From contig JAKSZP010009629.1 in assembly GCA_022478985.1 (NCBI GenBank), positions 1 through 64,000 of the forward strand: 64,000 nucleotides of DNA, given 5' to 3'. The position numbers and the translations under genes are program-made. A model generated the notes under the pieces. The model was not told the DNA's origin, searched no databases, and saw only the letters and a list, made by a program, of their open reading frames with translations. The stretch comes from Massospora cicadina (lineage: Eukaryota; Entomophthoromycota; Entomophthoromycetes; Entomophthorales; Entomophthoraceae). How positions within the stretch are numbered: the first letter of the stretch is position 1; each line of letters starts with the position of its first letter. Below are positions 1 through 12,843 of the stretch, piece after piece.

Positions 1-884
1 TAAGATGTTTAAAACGATATTCTTATTTATTATGAAAAATCCGTGATATTTTTATGGGAGGGCTTAGTATGGTGTCAAGTCATTTGGCGTGCCTCAAAGG
101 GAAGATCATTTAAGACAGATGTCCATTAAGGTTGTGAAATTTTAGAATGAAATTTTTGATTGGTTATAGTAAAATTCATACACAAGGAATTCCTTGGGAC
201 TGATTTTCATTCCCCTTTTTTGAAGGTAGCAATTCTTGTTTCCCATCAATTTGGAAATCTCAAGAGGTTTCCCAACAGAAGGTCTCCACAAAGTAGGTGT
301 CACCTGCCTAGAAAATTCTGGTGTCGCCACTTTATAACAAGTGATATACTAGGATGCGCCGCTTTTAACTAGTTGGACTGGACTTAGGGAAAGATATCAA
401 GATTCTACTAGATATGGAAAAGAAACTTTCTAAGTTACACTGTTGTCAACTGACATGATGTCTTTATATCCTTTTGTATAAGTTAAGGTTTAAGAATAAG
501 CAATAGGCATACAAAGATCCTTTTTTGAAGAATAAAAATAAGTTTGATGGCATATAAGTCCAGTGGGAGGAGATTAACAGTGTTGTAATTTTAAGATTTA
601 ATGGAGTGCACTCTTATAGTGCTCTGTAACTGTCCATAATCCTTGAAAAGGATTAATGTTCTTTTCACCAGATCTCAAAATGAGGAAGATATTGATCGTT
701 GCCCAAACCATTCATAAGAACACCCAAGATTATCAAGGTCAACGGTTGAAAGCATTTGAAAAGAAACTTTTTTGGGAATTAGCCCAATGCTGAATTGAGA
801 GAATCATAGAGGGAGCTTCAGGGTCAATAGCGAAGAATTACTCCACCTGTTAAAGAGATTCTCACACCTTTGAGGGAACCTAGG
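1..884. other. Unassigned AT-rich sequence
   Basis: No ORF here resembles a known protein; the two 62-70 codon ORFs overlap on opposite strands and show no motif. A short hairpin (AATCCTT-gaa-AAGGATT) lies at 638-654. Given the surroundings this is probably decayed transposon sequence, but I cannot assign it to a family. Confidence 0.4.
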
Positions 885-1712
885 CTTGAAGTTTTGGCCT
901 ACTTAGATGGGCTGGTTTTTCTTCTAGGATAAGTTGGAGTTTCAAGCGTCTATTGTATGTAGATAATAGACCAGATGGTGACAATAGTTCAGATATAAAC
1001 TCCTTGGAAATGATACTTCAAAGCTGTATTCTTCTGTTGTTTACTTGGACAATGGCTTGCTGCCCTGATCCTTCTGATCCCAAGTAATTTCTCAAATTAA
1101 TACAACGGAAAAGTATCAGATAGAAAATAGTTTTTAAATTAAATAGTTAGCTTGTAGTGATAAACAATTGTATTTTTCTTAGAAATAACTTAGAGATATT
1201 TATAGTGTTAGATTTTAACCACATCTTACCCATGACGCCTCCTTTTCAATGGCTTTTAGCCAGAAAAAACTTAATAAGTTTGTCTAAAGATCGACAATCC
1301 TTACAACTTGGGGGCATCTCACATGGCCTCAGTGAAGTAAAAAACTTGTAATATTTCAAGACAGCGTTTCTGACGCATCCTCAAATAGCTGAACCAATGC
1401 TCCTCTCAAGCAATTGGCAGCACATACCAAGGCGATTCATATCACTAATTAGTAATTAATTTGATTGAAAACTTAATAGACATTAAAAGATAGTTTTGGC
1501 AGATCAACAAAGCCCCTGCGCCAGAGTCATCAAATTGACTATTATTAATTCTGACTAATTTAACAAAGCTTTTGGGCCTGTGTCATCATAGTCAAATATT
1601 ATAAAGTGGAATAGCTAGGCCACAAATCCCTAGTTCAGATATACTTAGGATATTTTTGGTCCATAATCACTGATAATTTCGATATGATACATAATAAATT
1701 AGCATCAGATAA
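885..1712 (-). repeat. LTR-like repeat, inverted copy of the G4 LTR
   Basis: This stretch reads as the reverse complement of about 61989-62818, the 5' LTR of gypsy element G4. The similarity is continuous: 960-1090 matches 62630-62760 and 1625-1712 matches 61989-62070. Just beyond the high-coordinate edge is a purine-rich tract on the minus strand (AGGGGAAATG, next to 1712), as expected for a polypurine tract. No primer-binding site lies beyond the low-coordinate edge. It is therefore best read as the 3' LTR of a minus-strand element or a solo LTR. Boundaries are accurate to about 10 bp. Confidence 0.65.
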
Positions 1713-2419
1713 TATGGCATTTCCCCTATCAAATAACCTGATAATTTTGGGTCCAGTCAACCATTTGATACTAGGTAGAAAGAGACAACAGAATGGCCCA
1801 AACTATATGTATCAAAAATTCTCTGAAATTATGAGAGTTACATATTATTCTCTCTAATTTAAGGCCAAAGGTGATGGGTGTTCAATGGAGCGCAATGGTA
1901 TAGAGAAAATGATGCGTTTTACTTAATCTATAACAGAAGTTTTAGTTCTTACATCAAGCAATCTCACTTCTGATTATACTGATGACTTCATAAAGGGATG
2001 AAAAAATTTAAGTTCAATATGTGAGTACTTTATGATGGCGAAACATTCATTAAAATAGATCAATTTAGGGTCAGTGACTCTTTAGGGGGTTATTGAATAT
2101 CCTTTAATCTTTAAAGTTAGTTCCCCTACAAGAAGTGGGGCGGGATAGACTTAATACTACAATTAAAGTGATTAACATATAAGAGAATATTTTTGGATAG
2201 TATAGTAGATAGGATTAAGAAAGTCAGGCAAAATAGATGAGATATTACCACATACAAAATAAGGGTGATCTGGTAGCACCTGTCATGATCCAACTTTACT
2301 GTTTCATATCATATGCATTTTTAACTCAATTATAAGAATCTACCTTTCTGAAGCTCAGAGTAAACCTGTTGGCTTTTAATGACAAACCATTCAGGTATAT
2401 CCAACTGTTTACCAGATCA
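1713..2419. other. Unassigned AT-rich sequence between LTR and LINE A1
   Basis: Frequent stops in all frames and no recognised motif. If the repeat at 885-1712 is a 3' LTR, this would be the 3' internal part of that decayed minus-strand element. Confidence 0.35.
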
Positions 2420-2434
2420 ATATTTCATTACTCT
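2420..2434. repeat. Left target-site duplication of LINE A1
   Basis: ATATTTCATTACTCT here matches ATATCTCATTGCTCT at 7711-7725 at 13 of 15 positions; both differences are transitions. This fits an old insertion. Confidence 0.7.
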
Positions 2435-2529
2435 ATACTTTTCTCTCTCGTTGCAATCACTTTTGCAACTTATTCAATTCAAGTCTGATTCTAGTTTGAT
2501 AATCTCACAGAGGAGATTAGTCTGCGCCC

Positions 2530-3940
2530 ATGTCAGGGAGCAGTTGGGCAAGTAAGGTAAGGGGCACAGGTGGTAGGCCCGCAACCTCAAACGTTCAAAA
2601 ACGCCCCAGAGAAACTGGCAAAATAGAAAAAAAATAAAAAACTGGCAGTCACTATTTCCCCAGAAATCCTCACTTGGCAAGCACGATGCAACCAGTACAT
2701 CAACACGCCACACTCCCAACCACTCTTGTCGGTGGAATATGGAGTCCAGGTGTTTCTGGACATCCAACAAACAGCCTTATGGGAAAATTTTTGTGGGTAT
2801 GTACACACTTTTTTCCTGACCGCGGTGTACATCGCACCTCAAGCCATGTTATGCAGTTGGCTGGACCTCGGTTTCAAAAACAAGGAGGCAGCAGATGAAG
2901 CTGCTGTGGTGTGTGTAGTGATTGACCTCCCCAAAGGGCAAAAGGTCATCAAAACCAAATGCACCAGATGGACAAAATCCAACCAAAATCTTCCTCATGT
3001 TCGACTTTTTGCCCACTACAGTAAAACGTGCCATTCTGGAGCAGCACCTGAAAGATGGTCTCGCTGTATATGGAGAAATACAATCCTTCAAGATGCAATG
3101 CTTTACGCTGATGCCACACCTGTGCACCAGAAAAGCCATTGCAGTTCTAACTCCAACTGAGGAGATCGCGAAGGACCTAACCCAGATCCCACACTCCACT
3201 TATATTAATATCAAAGGGCATACCACCCACCCTTTCCAGGTAACCGTAGACAGCGCGCCCCCCATCTGCACCCACTGTGACGCGTTTGGCCATAAGGCAC
3301 AAGCATGCCCCACCAAAGAGGGCATCACATTCCAAGAGCACCCCTCAGCAGCTATGGCCAGCGGAGAGGCGCACTACAAACCAACCACCAGCACCAATGA
3401 GGCTTTCCCATGGGGAGCACAAGGCTGCTACCTACTGGTAAAACCTATTTTCCCGCAAGAGCGGAAGAAGGCCAAGCAGGCCCGCAGGGCCATGGCCAAG
3501 GAAGCGGCCAAAGTCACCTCCGCTTTACCACACTCCCAATGCCAGGAGGACATTGAAACCTTTGCAGCAGAAGCAACTTGGGAATCCCTCAACCAACCAG
3601 ATTGGGAAGCCCATACTGGTTGGGCCACCTAATCTGAGGATCCAATGGGTGACTCAATCTCACCCAACCTTTGCAACCAAGCCCCGGTTGAAACTGACTT
3701 GGTTTCCAACCTACCTGAAAAAAATTTTTTGACCCAAACATTGGTGCACCAAACTCATCTGCACTGCAAAAAATTCGTTCAACATCGGGGAAACAAAAGT
3801 GAAGGCAAAAGCCAATGTGAACCTTTCTGGTAAAATCAACAAAAACACTGATAGCGTTGCTGCAAACACCCGCGCTGCCATGAAGGCCTATGGGGATCTA
3901 GAGGAGGCTAGTGGGCCTGGGTGCCCACCCCCTCGCACCT
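2530..3940 (+). pseudogene. LINE A1 ORF1 (RNA-binding, RRM-like plus CCHC), broken
   Basis: ORF1 proteins of this kind coat the element RNA. The start ATG at 2530 is aligned to A3 (MSGSSWASK...). An in-frame stop follows about 35 codons in, and the reading frame shifts near 2640-2730 and near 2990. The later part (2922-3632) has a segment resembling an RRM fold (IFLMFDFLP...) and a CCHC zinc knuckle, CTHCDAFGHKAQAC, at about residues 118-131 of that ORF. A stop at 3630 replaces a Gln codon present in A3. It is the same protein as ORF1 of A3 and A4, now a pseudogene. Confidence 0.88.
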
Positions 3941-3948
3941 AAGGTGCG

Positions 3949-6900
3949 ATGGGGGAAACCTTCACTTTAGGGACGTAGAATATCGCCAAACTCAAGGCCT
4001 TGCCATCCCGGGCTAGGAAACTGAGTTTTTTACAACAAAAATTACCCGTGGATATCCTGGCCATCCAGGAGTCTCACTGTCCGTGAGGTTCCAAGGATGC
4101 TTATAAACCATGCTCCTCCCTTCCCTATCCTTCTGGTCAGAGCACTGTGGAGTGCTAGTTTGAAAAAACAATTTTTTTAAATTTTTATCGTTGGAATCCT
4201 TCCTCAATGGCCGAGTCCTCATTGTCACTTTCTTGTGGGCTGACGTGATGCACACTATCGTCAACATCTATGCCCCAATTTGTGCACAAGAGCGTCGGGA
4301 ATTTTTCTCATCAGCTAAATCCCTTCTGCTACCCCCTGACCCCTTCATAGTCAGTGACATGAACTGTTGGCTAAATTCACCCATGGACCGTTGGCCTTCC
4401 TCTTCCCACGCCCCTCAGGGTCATGTAGAACTTCGCGTTCTAAAGGCCACCCTTGGGTTAATAGATGTGCTGCTGCGGAATGCTCCGCTGCTAGAAAACA
4501 TGACGCGCCCCCACATCCACAATGGCCAACTAAGATCCATGACCCGCCTCGACCTTATCCTCACACCAGAGAAATTTCAATCTCACATTTCCCACTTCCA
4601 AACAACAAAAATTGTAATCTCTGACCACCAGCTGGTCTCAATAACCTACCACTTACCTGTCACAGTGACTAAGGCCCCACATTGGTGCAAACTCCACCCT
4701 CCCAAACTTGTTTCACTAGGATTTTCCACTTGGGTGGAATCAGCAATTTTGGCAAAAGAGTTTGTTACACCATTTTGCATGGACCCAATTTCCACATGGT
4801 CAGCCTTCAAAAAGGATACCATCCGCCACTCTTTCCACCTCTCCTCCCAATGCTCACGAGCTACATCAGCCATTATTTTGCGCACTCTGGCAGAGTTGGC
4901 ACACCTGGAATCCAACATCCCAGCCACAGGCTACAGCACTGCATGGGGCTGGAAGTGGGCGGAAGCAGCTGCCCACCTCAACGCGCTCAAAAGGCAACAC
5001 AAACATCAGGTTAGTGTTCAGTACAGGGTCAAACGCATTACAGAGGGTGACAAGTGTACCACATATTTTTTCAAAAAATTCTTTGCACCATGCCAGAGCA
5101 TGACCTGCACACAGGTGCGGAGATCGGATGATTCCGTTGTGGATATGCCAGCTGAAGTGGCAATCAAAATACAAAAGTATTACTCCAAGTTATACCAATC
5201 CAATCCAATTCAGCCAGCTGAAGTTGAAATTTCTTGACCGGACTCAAATCTGCACCATTTCCCAATACCCAGAATTAATGAATTTGATTACTCCAAATGA
5301 ACTCTGGACAGCCATCTGCAGTGCACCAGGTCGGAAATGCCCAGGCCCAGATGGCATTTTATATGAATTCTATAAAAAGTACTTAAAATACATATCCCCA
5401 CTGCTGCTTGCCTCACTTAACCAGAGCCTTATGGAAACGCGCCTTCTATCAGGAGGACAAGAGGCCTTCACCATCACACTCCTCAAGAAAGGGGACAAGT
5501 TAGACTTAGCCAACCGGCGCCCCATTTCTTTAACTAACACGGATACAAAAATTTTAACTAAAATCATGGCTAACCGTTTAGGGATTGTAGCATCTGCCAC
5601 CATCTCCCCAGAACAATTCAGTTTCATACCCAGAAGGTCGATTTAGGACAACGTGCACTCTGTGGCTAACGCATGCCAGTCCATAGCCTCTGGGGCACTT
5701 GTATTTTTGGACCAACAGAAGGCCTATGATAGAGTAAAATGAGAATACCTCAGGGCCTGCCTCCATCAATTCTGCTTACCCCTCGCTTCATCAACTGGGT
5801 AATGCTGCTCACAGAATCTGCAACAATGGCAGTGCGTGGCCCTGGCTTCTTAATAAAAGTAGTCCGCCCTCAAAGGGGCCTACGACAAGGGGACCCCCTT
5901 AACCCACTCTTATACAACTACAGCCTTGACCCACTACTTCGAAATGTGGATGCCCACCTCACTGGGGTCCATGTACTAGGCCAAGCCCCAGTCAAGATGA
6001 TGGCGTTCGAAGATGACTGTATGTGGTTGGGGTGTCCAATAATAAAGATGCACGCGCGCTTGAAGCTCTCATCCAGGAATATTCCCGGGTAAGTAATGCT
6101 GCATTGAACGCTTCCAAAACTGAAATCATTCTCCTTGGTCAGTATCAAGCATGCTGGGCCCCTGCAACCAGTGCCCAGTCCGGCCCATCTGCTCACACAC
6201 GTGCTCGCCCTCCCTGCTCACCCCACACCGCCCCACTAGTGCTCCCCTTCGTGCCACGCCCTACCATAGGGCCTGTCCACCACCTAGATGTATGGGTGGA
6301 GGCAGGTGGGTATGCATCAGCAGTAATGGAGAGTCATATTATAGACAACGTGACGAAATGCATCGCCTCCCTCAGAGCCCACCCTACTTCCCTTACTGGC
6401 AGGGTTGTTTTAGCTAACTTTATGCTCCTCTCCAAAGTCTGGTTTGGAGCCCACGCCATCGCCTTCTCCCTAGGCTTTTTCAAATCCATGTATGCCCTCC
6501 TGCAAGGATGGCTTTGGTCAGGCCGCCCACCACAAGTTTGGCTTGAGTCATGTTTGGCCCTTATCATCATGGTGGCATGGGCCTGCTTGACTTCAAAGCC
6601 CATGCTGCCAAGATCCTGAGCACCTGGATTGCGGCTGTCACTGCCCCTACGCTCCCCTCCCAACACTGGTCCCGCGCGGCCCGCTCCAACTTCTCCCGCG
6701 CCTTGGGCCTTAACAATCCATCAAACCCTCACTCCTTGATGAAACACTTGGCTTCCCACCCATCGGCCACAGGCCCTCACGGCACTAAAACCCACTACAA
6801 ACGAATCCTCCTCTCCATGTGGAGCGCAGAGTGGATAATACATATTAGCGGACACACAGCCCAGAGAGGCCGCCCCTCTCCTCAGTTCACACAAGAGGTA

Positions 6901-7528
6901 CATGGGCTACCCATTCAAGATGGCGTGATCCCCACACGGCCCCATGTCCTATCCAGGGTGGACTACCTGACATGATGGACATCCCTTACTCCATCGAGAC
7001 CCAAAAAACTATTTGGAAATACGCACACCACCCTCTGTTGCAGCCTCAAATCCGCTCCCATGTGTGGCGCTGCCTGAGGCGAGTGTACCATATGGCTGAA
7101 CGCTCTAACGCCTTACACTCATCCTGCGTCGTGTGTGGCCAGTATGGAACGATGTTCCACCGCCTGAAGAAGTGTCCTACCTCTAAAGTGATATGGCGCG
7201 AAGTTCAACGTCTACTTGGCCAGGATCAAACACATCCCTTCAGTCTGTCAAGAGATATGTTTGCTATATCCATGATATCCCCCTTCCACCCTCCCTCCGT
7301 GCTCTGGTGGTCGCAATCGCCATGTGGACTATCCACACAATTGTCTGGGATGCCATCGCAGGCTCCACTCCCACCCTCCCAGAAGCTGTCCACAGATTCC
7401 GGTCCCATTTGGTGGACCACTTCCAGACGTGGATGTTTAGTACCTCCCACCGCGTTGAAGTCAGCTGGTCTCCTCCTGGTTCCCAGTTTGGTTCATCAAA
7501 TTGGACCCTTTCCTTCACACGTGTTTAA
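3949..7528 (+). pseudogene. LINE A1 ORF2 (AP endonuclease, RT, zinc finger), broken
   Basis: ORF2 of LINEs nicks the target DNA and reverse-transcribes the element RNA there. The start at 3949 is aligned to the ATG of A3 and A4. Endonuclease motifs include SDMNCWL (GDMN in other copies) near 4352 and SDHQLVS near 4620. RT motifs include KCPGPDG near 5336, KKGDKL..NRRPISLTNTDTK (5485-5550), FLDQQKAYDRV near 5707 and GLRQGDPLNPLL near 5880; the catalytic YADD-type motif reads FEDDC near 6008. Stops at 5644 (TGG to TAG) and 5740 (TGG to TGA) and several frameshifts break the frame. A zinc finger (CVVCGQYGTMFHRLKKC) lies near 7130. Near 7287 the frame is shifted by one base relative to A2, as in A3 and A4. 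Confidence 0.88.
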
Positions 7529-7710
7529 TAGTGGCTACGGCCCCTTCACACGTCCCCTCCCCCTCCCCATAGTGGCGTTCCCGCTGGCAACAAGAGATAG
7601 CATCGCTTCTCTGGGGGTGCCTTCCATGTTACTAAGCTTCATTTTTTTTGGGTCATATTCAGAAGTGTCCATCCCCTGGTCAGCCTTCCTTACAATAAAT
7701 TTAAGTTTAA

Positions 7711-7725
7711 ATATCTCATTGCTCT
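7711..7725. repeat. Right target-site duplication of LINE A1
   Basis: Matches 2420-2434 at 13 of 15 positions and lies directly after the A/T-rich tail. Confidence 0.7.
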
Positions 7726-8000
7726 GATGTCACACCAATATTTTTCGCCAAAATTAGTGTCATCTTGGTATTTCTATAAACCCTAGGCCGAGGTTCTAAT
7801 GGGGCTCAAAGATGTTAGACTAGTGGAACAGTCAAAGAAGACTAAGAAGATGGGGCAAACGTTATACTTTATTACTAGAAAGAATAGATAACTACAGGGC
7901 AAGTTGGGACACGTCGCTGAGAAGTTATCATGGTTTCATACAATCAGGATCTCTCAAGTCATTTTGGATTAAATGCCCAGCTGTGGCCTTCATTATTTCT
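7726..8000. other. Unassigned sequence before the H 5' LTR candidate
   Basis: No coding signal on either strand. It should be the older sequence into which element H inserted. Confidence 0.3.
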
Positions 8001-8855
8001 TGTAATTGGTTTGACCAACCATCTGTGATATGTCATTTTACCTGCCATTATTTATATTTAATCTATTAGGTAGATACTGGACTCAATCAGTTCCTAGTAA
8101 TTAGTTCTCCCCATAGCCCATGTTTCCATGTGTAGTGACCAGCATATAATTTCACTAATAATCAAGTCTCTAAATCCTTACTGACCAACTCTTGTTCCCT
8201 TACTTTATGGAATCAATGCCTTGGACTTATTTTTGTATCTCCTACTAATTCACTTTAATGTATTCCTCTACATTGTTCTGTGCCAGCGTCAAATCATTGG
8301 TAACAGGGTCCTTACATAATAATAGTCCGCCAGTAATTTGATTACATCTGTAATAATGCACTCTTTCATTTAAAAAGCCTCAAGCCCTAGTTATTTTCTT
8401 CCAACCCAATTTAGATATTATAATTTTTTGTCTACTATTTTTGTAGCGCTGCTTGGTAATCATGGAAAGCACCAAAGAGAACTTTAGTAAAGATAGCATA
8501 TCTGAAGAAAAATTTACAATTGCATGGGGATTTTTTAGTTAAGAAGCTGTGAGAGCCTATCTGGAGGATTACTTAAGTGAGTCTAGGAGCCACTGACAGT
8601 ATTAAATTCTACAGTGCACTCTCTAATTTCATAATAAAACCCTGTTTTGTAAATAAAGTATGTTTTGTAAGTTTTTGTCAAGTTTACTGTCTTTAAACAG
8701 TACCTTTTTTAATGCATATTGACCTGTGTGCTTGAAATCTGACGCCACAGAACCAAATTCACCGTTTTGGTGCTCTCTACGGGGGATCTCGCCTTGTTCC
8801 TCTGATCATTTTGTTATTAGTAATGACTTTTGATCACCCAGTTGAGGATTACTCA
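8001..8855 (+). repeat. Candidate 5' LTR of gypsy element H
   Basis: It starts TGTAATTGGTTTGACCAACC, which resembles TGCAATATGGGTTGACCAAT at 32335, the candidate 3' LTR start. It ends ...ACTCA, three bases before a TGG-initial stretch (TGGAGATAAAGC) that could be a primer-binding site. The gag remnant of H begins shortly after. The two LTR candidates could be matched over only about 100 bp, so the call is tentative. Confidence 0.4.
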
Positions 8856-8869
8856 GAGTGGAGATAAAG

Positions 8870-10300
8870 CAACATTATGACGCTGTAGTGGCTAGCTATA
8901 AGGCCTAGATAAATCATTCTGTTGAAATTTGTCAAGTTGAGCGGAACTGAAGCTCACGTTGGCCTACTTTCAGATATCATATTAGGTCATGATTATCAAG
9001 TAAAAACCTTAGTAAAGGATATGGAAGTTATTAACGACGCCTTAATAGCCCTGATACCAATTTTTATCAGGAGCTTGATTTTTTATGTATGGACTAGAAA
9101 CCTAGGGGCAACAAAAGTCCCTAATAAATGAATATGGTCCTTTGAAAGCATATTTCTGACCACTACCCAAACAATTTGTAATCCAAAAAAAACGTTGCAG
9201 GTAGAGAGCCGCCGTTTTTAGAATGCAACCTTTAAGTTGGAGATTCGTCAAGATCTTTGCAAGTGCTGCTAGGGTCAAGTGGCTTTTCAGCCCTTTTGAT
9301 GGAACAGTATAGTGAGAGTGATATGCAGCTTACATGTTACCTGCATGCAGTTGTACCCCCATTCTGACCATTGTTATTTCTGCGCGCTCTGACAATGTAG
9401 CAGAAAACGCCATTTCACTTCCTTCATATAATTAACCCAGAAAGTCAAGTAAGGACACCGCAGACCCCTCAGCCCTGCAGCTATCAAAATTAATTTCTAG
9501 TTAACCCTGTTGATTTACTAAAGTTTGACATGAAGATGAATGTGCACAATTTTATGTTTTTTGTAATTAGTATAGGAAGAATGTCTGATACCGCTAAGTT
9601 GGCAACAGTAATGAGCTCGTTAGACTCCATAAGTCAGGAGTTAGTTCTTGCAAAAAAGCTTCCATGTCCTACCTTATCGCCAGGGATCTTCTTATTAAAG
9701 AGTTTGGTGGATCCAAACGGATGACCACTCAGAAGATTTAAACCCTTAATATCTTGTTAAAAAAGACCTTATCTATTTGTTTCCCAAGTAATGTTATTTT
9801 AAGGCACAGGCGCTGTCTGAGGCCAACGTTATAGATGATTTTGATGCCCATATCGTCCTTCTATATGCCTGTGATCCTTACATGGAATTGTATAGGTTTC
9901 TAATGCCAGTACTAAATGAGGAGCATAATATCACCCAGATGGTGGTCTATCTTTGCTGATGCACTGTCAATTTTGAGGAGCTTAACTAAACTCTGAAGGA
10001 GCCTCTGATCCACAGTCCTAAACCATTTCCCCAAATAATGAATTTAGCTCAGACTTCTGGCCCTTGTTTTGATCAGTCTGATCTTACTCAGATCGCTTGT
10101 TTTTATTGTAAGAATTTGGGAAATTATGCCAATCATTAGCTGAAATTGAGTTCTAGACCCCAAGGTTCAATTGGTAGAACCAAGAATGAGAGAAATTTGG
10201 GATAAGCCATAGTGGGATAGAACAGGGATTTTCTACCTCCGCCTCCTTTAAAAACTCCCAATCAAAGAAATCTCTGACCCCACCTTCAGTTTGGAGAAAG
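8870..10300 (+). pseudogene. H gag remnant with decayed zinc knuckle
   Basis: Gag is the structural protein that packages gypsy element RNA. Open fragments lie at 8922-9131 and 9530-9724, with a further in-frame piece at about 9800-9960 (DAHIVLLYACDPYMELYRFL). The clearest mark is a degenerate CCHC knuckle at 10098-10136, CFYCKNLGNYANH, in which Asn replaces the first zinc-binding His and the last Cys is gone. Stops are frequent. The protease relic follows about 0.5 kb downstream in the order expected for Ty3/gypsy. Confidence 0.55.
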
Positions 10301-10619
10301 GCAGCTTACAATGTGCCACCTCTGGCAGTTCTCCAAGTGATATCAGATGATTTAGTAGCCAGACCAACTACTCCCTGGAAGAATGCAAAGATAAATTGCT
10401 GCATAGAATCATTATGAAGCCTTACAATCATTGGTTAGAAATAAAATAGCTTCAATTGCCTTTGGTGATATCCCCAAATAGGATGGGGTCCAATTAGTAA
10501 TACCTATCAAGGATTTGAAGGAATCTAAATCTCAACTAGTTGATAAGATTAAGTGTTAATTTAAATCAATTAGACACCTTTATCATCCACACAATAAATT
10601 CTGCGGATTCTTTTTTCTC

Positions 10620-10860
10620 TGAATGCACTTATACATATTGCAGTAAATAAGATTAAAGTTAGAGCGAATGTTGACAGTGGGGAACCATTTAATATTGTGT
10701 CCACTATCTTGATAAAGAAACTAGATCTTGAGCCAGACATATTATCGAAAAATTCTGTGGTATGGTGGGACCCTATCTTACCACATCTTAAGGAGCATGT
10801 AATGCTTTGCTGTTGCAGTTTAGCTAACTGGTAATACTGCTCAAGCCATTGTTTTTTAAT
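10620..10860 (+). pseudogene. H aspartic protease remnant
   Basis: The reading NVDSGEPFNIVST near 10669-10707 resembles the D-T/S-G active-site motif of retroelement aspartic proteases followed by the usual hydrophobic strand. It lies after the gag knuckle and about 930 bp of H sequence before the RT once G2 is removed. A similar spacing of about 1 kb is seen in G2. The reading ends in stops and the fragment is not functional. Confidence 0.55.
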
Positions 10861-11188
10861 AATAGTTGACTTCCTTTTATTAGTACCTCATTTATGAAGA
10901 CTATGGAATCAAAACTCTGGTTTAAAAAAATCTTTTGGAAGTATTGGGTTAAACTTTCCTCATTTACTATAATATAATGGATAACGGCTTCAAGTCTCAC
11001 TCTCAAGAAGTTGGTAGCCTCACATATAAGGATGGCATTGTGCCCCTTAGCTATCCCAAAACTTAAAATTTAGCAATAAATGGTTGATTAATCTGGTTAT
11101 GGAACTTAAAGGAATTACGCTTTATTCTAGCTGCAGTCTGACCATTCCATATGGCCATCAGAAAATTAATGGAAATTAAAATCAACTT
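10861..11188 (+). other. H internal sequence between protease and the G2 insertion
   Basis: Decayed sequence with no clear motif. It ends at AACTT (11184-11188), the left flank of G2. Confidence 0.35.
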
Positions 11189-11328
11189 TGCTAACTTTTG
11201 GCGGATTATGTTGAATCCCCCACTATGTTTGCACAAGGTAAAATCCACTGAGCAATGGACGGGAAATATGAGGATCACTGTACCCTTGATAATTAATAAT
11301 AATAAAGTATTTAATAAGGAGCTTTTGC
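11189..11328 (-). repeat. G2 3' LTR, first part
   Basis: TGCTAACTTTTGGCGGATTA... matches 22888 onward (TGTTAACTTTTGGCAGATTA...) through to AATAAAGTATTTAATAAGG. The match stops where LINE A2 begins and resumes at 16598. Confidence 0.88.
11313..11328. repeat. Left target-site duplication of LINE A2
   Basis: AATAAGGAGCTTTTGC matches AATAAGGATCTATTGC at 16598-16613 (14 of 16). The unsplit G2 LTR has the site only once, near 23009. Confidence 0.82.
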
Positions 11329-11414
11329 ACTTTTCTTTCCAATTACTATCACTTTTAGTAATAAATCTTGATTCAAACAGTACAATTTGAAAATCAATAC
11401 AAGGTGAGATGAGT

Positions 11415-12590
11415 ATGAGTAATAAAGCAAAGAGTTGGGTGAATGCAGTAAAGGGCAGTGGACCCAGACCTGCAACACCCAAAGGTACCAAGCGCACAGA
11501 TACAAAATGAAAATGTCAGCAAAAACAAAAAACCTGAGGTGGCGCCCTCCACAGGTTTTGTGAATTTTTAGTAAAATACTGCAGTTACATGGAAGTATCC
11601 CATTCGCAACCACTGTCATCAGTGGAACATGGGATATGAGTTTTCCTGGGCGTAGAAACACTGACAATGTGGGAAAATTTCAGCAAATCCCAACTTAATT
11701 TTTCCTGAATTTGGTGTACTTAACAACCCATACTATCCGCAAAGGTTGGGTAGACCTTGGGTTCAAAACTGTGGAAGAATTGAATGAGGCAGCAAAGGTC
11801 AGAGTGGTACTTGACCTTCCCAACAGACAGCATTTGGTATTGAACAAATGCACACAATGGACAGAATCTAAAGATATTTTCATAATCTTCAATTACCTTC
11901 CAACTACATTGGTGCGCACAGTAGTTGAAAGACATTTCAAAGAAGGCTTGGAAGCCTACAGAGAAATTAAACAATTTGAGATGCAAAAATTCCAACTGAA
12001 GCTGACCCTTAGCACTGGGAAGGCAATTTAAATCACTTCTCTGAACCAGGAGGTCGTGGAGGATATCACAAAATCCCCCACATTGCATCCTTCACCATTG
12101 ATGGAAATAATCCCAGCTTTTCTGCGCAACAGTGGAGAGTGCACCCCCCATATGCAACCACTGACAGGCCTTTGGGCACAAGATTCATGCTTGCCCCATA
12201 AAAGAAGGCCTGAGAGAAATAGAATTCTGTGAGGATGAAATGGGCGAAGATGACTCAGAGTATGCCAAAATCACGGATACAACACAAGAATTCAACCGGG
12301 GAGAACATGGGCAATATAAAATAATTGACCCAATTTCCCAAAAAGAACAAAAAAAATGGTCAAACAAGCTCACAAGCTGGTTACAGCCAAGGCAAAAGCC
12401 TTGGAAGGATCATCCATATCGCTGGAACAGATCTAGGAAGACATGGATGAATTCAAATCAATGAACCAATCAAATACTGTAGAAAACCAAACAACCAATA
12501 TGAACAGATCATATTTTCCGGGACCCAATTTGGAAATAAATGCAGCAAAACTGGGGTTCAGCGCATCCCCCAAAATTTCAGAACATAACC
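11415..12590 (+). pseudogene. LINE A2 ORF1, broken
   Basis: The start (ATGAGTAATAAAGCAAAGAG) aligns with the MSGSSWASK start of A3. An open part at 11711-12031 carries the RRM-like segment (IFIIFNYLPTTL, then STGKAI). A CCHC knuckle is suggested near 12150-12200 in a broken frame (about ICNH....HKIHACP). Several frameshifts and stops separate the pieces. Confidence 0.72.
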
Positions 12591-12843
12591 TAATCAAGAA
12601 GGAAAATCAACAATGAAATGCGCAAAAAAAATAATGTGGCCAATAAGAGCACACAAGTGCACCGCAATGATAAATTGAAACAAATCAAAGCTAAGAGAGG
12701 AGCGAAAACAGCGGCAACAAAAGGGGCATAATACACCCCAACTCCTACTCATGGTTATGCTCTCCGCAACAGAGGTGCTTTGGAAAGTAATGTGAGCGAG
12801 GGAGTAGGGCCAAATACCTGCTAACCGCTCCTGAGGCGCATTG

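Larger units (their letters stand above)
2435..7710 (+). mobile_element. LINE A1, full-length but decayed non-LTR retrotransposon
   Basis: A full-length copy of LINE family A of about 5.3 kb. It starts with the family's 5' motif (CTTTTCTCTCTCGTTGCA), followed by about 95 bp of leader, ORF1 from 2530, ORF2 from 3949 and an AATAAA-containing A/T-rich tail (ACAATAAATTTAAGTTTAAA). The homologous ends in A3 and A4 and the flanking duplications fix the boundaries. Both ORFs carry frameshifts and stops, more than in A3 or A4, and the TSD has diverged, so this is an older copy. It cannot supply its own proteins. Confidence 0.92.

Noticed and set aside
11088..11187. Reading resembling the N-terminal RT motif in H (LTIPYGHQKINGN)
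   Set aside because: A better RT N-terminus exists at 23907 in the same element, and spacing from the protease fits that one. The match here is weak.
11063..11497. 144-codon minus-strand ORF crossing the start of LINE A2
   Set aside because: It spans the junction of H, the G2 LTR and LINE A2, so it cannot be one ancestral gene.
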